A DNA stretch of 64,000 nucleotides from Sugiyamaella lignohabitans (Eukaryota; Ascomycota; Dipodascomycetes; Dipodascales; Trichomonascaceae). Positions 62,973 to 64,000 of this stretch are shown one piece after another. Both the position numbers and the translations under genes were made by a program. Under the pieces are notes generated by a model that had not been told where the DNA came from, made no database searches, and was given only the letters and a program-made list of their open reading frames with translations. Numbering within the stretch: the first letter of the stretch is position 1; each line of letters starts with the position of its first letter. Where the stretch lies: NCBI RefSeq assembly GCF_001640025.1, contig NC_031672.1, positions 5,828,001 to 5,892,000 on the forward strand, given 5' to 3'.

Positions 62973-63821
62973 ATGAATGCTGTTAGTGCTGCCCTTGGAT
63001 CGTTACGTGTATGTGATCCTTTTCCCTAGAGATATGGACTACTGATAGCTGGTTGAATATTAGGTGGATATATCAATTTTTTGAAATGGTAATATGGCAA
63101 TACTAACAAATGACTAGTTTTCCAACATAAGTCTTGGTGAAAGATTCAGCTATGAAAGTTTACGTGTAAGTGTTACTTTATCTGATGGAGATATTCACTA
63201 GTTGGGCTTCTGGTAACTTGGCTTTCCCTAGATATGCCTCTTATTCTGTCTCACTTTTTTCGAATCGCCACGTCTATGGTCCCAGTAATCTATTTTTAAG
63301 CAGGATTAATGAGATATGGAATAGAGACGTCAAAAGCGAATCCTTTGCTAACTTTTTTCTACTAGCCTGACGCTCTTTCTACGAGACTTTCCAATCTCAA
63401 GACTATTGGTGACTTCTTTGATGTGAGAAGACTGTCAAAGCCTCAAGGCTGGGGAGATGCTCAGTCTCGTATTCAGTACAATTTGGGATACTTTTCCACT
63501 AATTACGCCATTGTTTTCGCTCTGTTGTCAGTGTGGAGTCTATTGACCAATCTTCTTCTGTTGTTTGTCATTATCCTTGTCGTCGTTGGTATGATTGGTA
63601 TTGGCATGCTTCAAGGTCAAGACCTCGTACTGCCATTTGGTACCATCACCACCTCGTCTTTATACACCACTTTATTTATTATTGCCGTTCCCTTGGGTAT
63701 TTTCGCTTCTCCTTTGAGTACTTTGTTCTGGTTGATCGGTGCTTCTGGTGTTACCATCTTGGGCCATGCCACTTTGATGGAGAAGCCAATTGAAAGTGCC
63801 TTTGCTGAGGAGCAAGTCTAA
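62973..63821 (+). CDS. YIP3: PRA1/Yip3-family Rab-interacting membrane protein
   Basis: ER/Golgi membrane protein that binds prenylated Rab GTPases and assists vesicle transport. Three exons, 62973..63008, 63118..63165 and 63366..63821, give 179 aa (yeast Yip3 176). Introns: GTATGT...ATACTAAC...TAG (109 nt) and GTAAGT...GCTAAC...TAG (200 nt); all joins are phase 0. The encoded start MNAVSAALGSLR-FSNISLGERFSYESLR-PDALSTRLSNLKTIGDFFDVRRLSKPQ is cytosolic. The membrane core is YNLGYFSTNYAIVFALLSVWSLLTNLLLLFVII... with two hydrophobic hairpins (about 85-165) and the family signature LIGASGVTILGHATLMEKPIE. Only the last exon is visible as a long open frame. Confidence 0.93.
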
Positions 63822-64000
63822 GGGTCTTATTACAAGAGAGAAGTGAAAACGAAAACGGTGCTAAAGACAATCACGAGTTCTGTCTATTGTCAGCTGAACT
63901 GTGAGCGTACCTAATAATAACATTGTCCGTAATTTATGATCATTTAGCCACTATATACGTTCACATTGTTGAAACTGATAGAATAAATAATATATATTGG

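Noticed and set aside
1..64000. CRISPR arrays, bacterial operons, rRNA genes or LTR retrotransposons
   Set aside because: None seen: no regularly spaced repeats with unique spacers, no reverse transcriptase or integrase motifs, and no rRNA sequence recognised.

Overview
This is nuclear DNA of an ascomycete yeast. The genes are eukaryotic housekeeping genes with short spliceosomal introns. Protein content (RPO41, MOB2, AUR1, MED10, RLP24, PAM18, RBG1, SPC98, YIP3), a secreted GH10 xylanase, a Lac4-type beta-galactosidase, a glucosylceramide synthase and introns whose CTAAC branch point lies only 6-13 nt from the 3' splice site suggest a Trichomonascaceae/Dipodascomycetes yeast such as Sugiyamaella or Blastobotrys. 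That placement is inference.

Layout: 1-11.3 kb holds RPO41 (+), MOB2 (-) and a SOK1/Tcp11 gene (-). From 11.3 to 22.8 kb is a gene desert. Its core (about 12.17-19.05 kb) is strikingly GC-rich and packed with palindromic elements. The only plausible gene there encodes a small secreted protein at 20.27 kb. From 22.8 to 36.5 kb lie AUR1 (+), MED10 (-), an NAD carrier (+), beta-galactosidase (-), a divergent Zn2Cys6 regulator (+) and a Yap/KapC-type bZIP (-). After a 2.8 kb intergenic tract come a small CxxC protein (+), an AP180-type clathrin adaptor (-), a GPH disaccharide transporter (+), PUT2 (+), the GH10 xylanase (+) and glucosylceramide synthase (-). The last 12 kb carries RLP24 (+), PAM18 (+), RBG1 (-), CRC1 (+), SPC98 (-) and YIP3 (+).

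Eight genes are split, and several start in tiny exons: MOB2 (23 nt), AP180 (30 nt plus an 18 nt micro-exon), YIP3 (36 nt) and RLP24 (42 nt). I rebuilt these from splice signals and reading-frame continuity; open reading frames alone would give wrong N-termini.

The most unusual feature is a dispersed family of GC-rich palindromes (called 'GC palindromes' here), with about 44 arms in 64 kb. One arm runs: terminal TGCCTCCGGCGG; middle hairpin CTGGGGC-loop-GCCCCAG; linker GACCC(T/C)GGTTG or GACCCCGTGG; distal hairpin. The distal hairpin has four types: (a) CTCCTGC-TTC-GCAGGAG, (b) CTCCTCTCGCTGCGCTCGAG, (c) CTCCGC-TTC-GCGGAG, (d) GCTCGC-TTC-GCGAGC. A full element is a left arm, a 15-100 nt spacer and the inverted right arm. 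Six of the window's eight convergent gene pairs hold one between their stop codons, one lies inside an intron, and most of the rest crowd the GC-rich desert. Stems are conserved while loops vary, and one copy has compensatory stem changes, so the fold appears to matter. They could be non-autonomous mobile palindromes, bidirectional 3'-end signals, or both.
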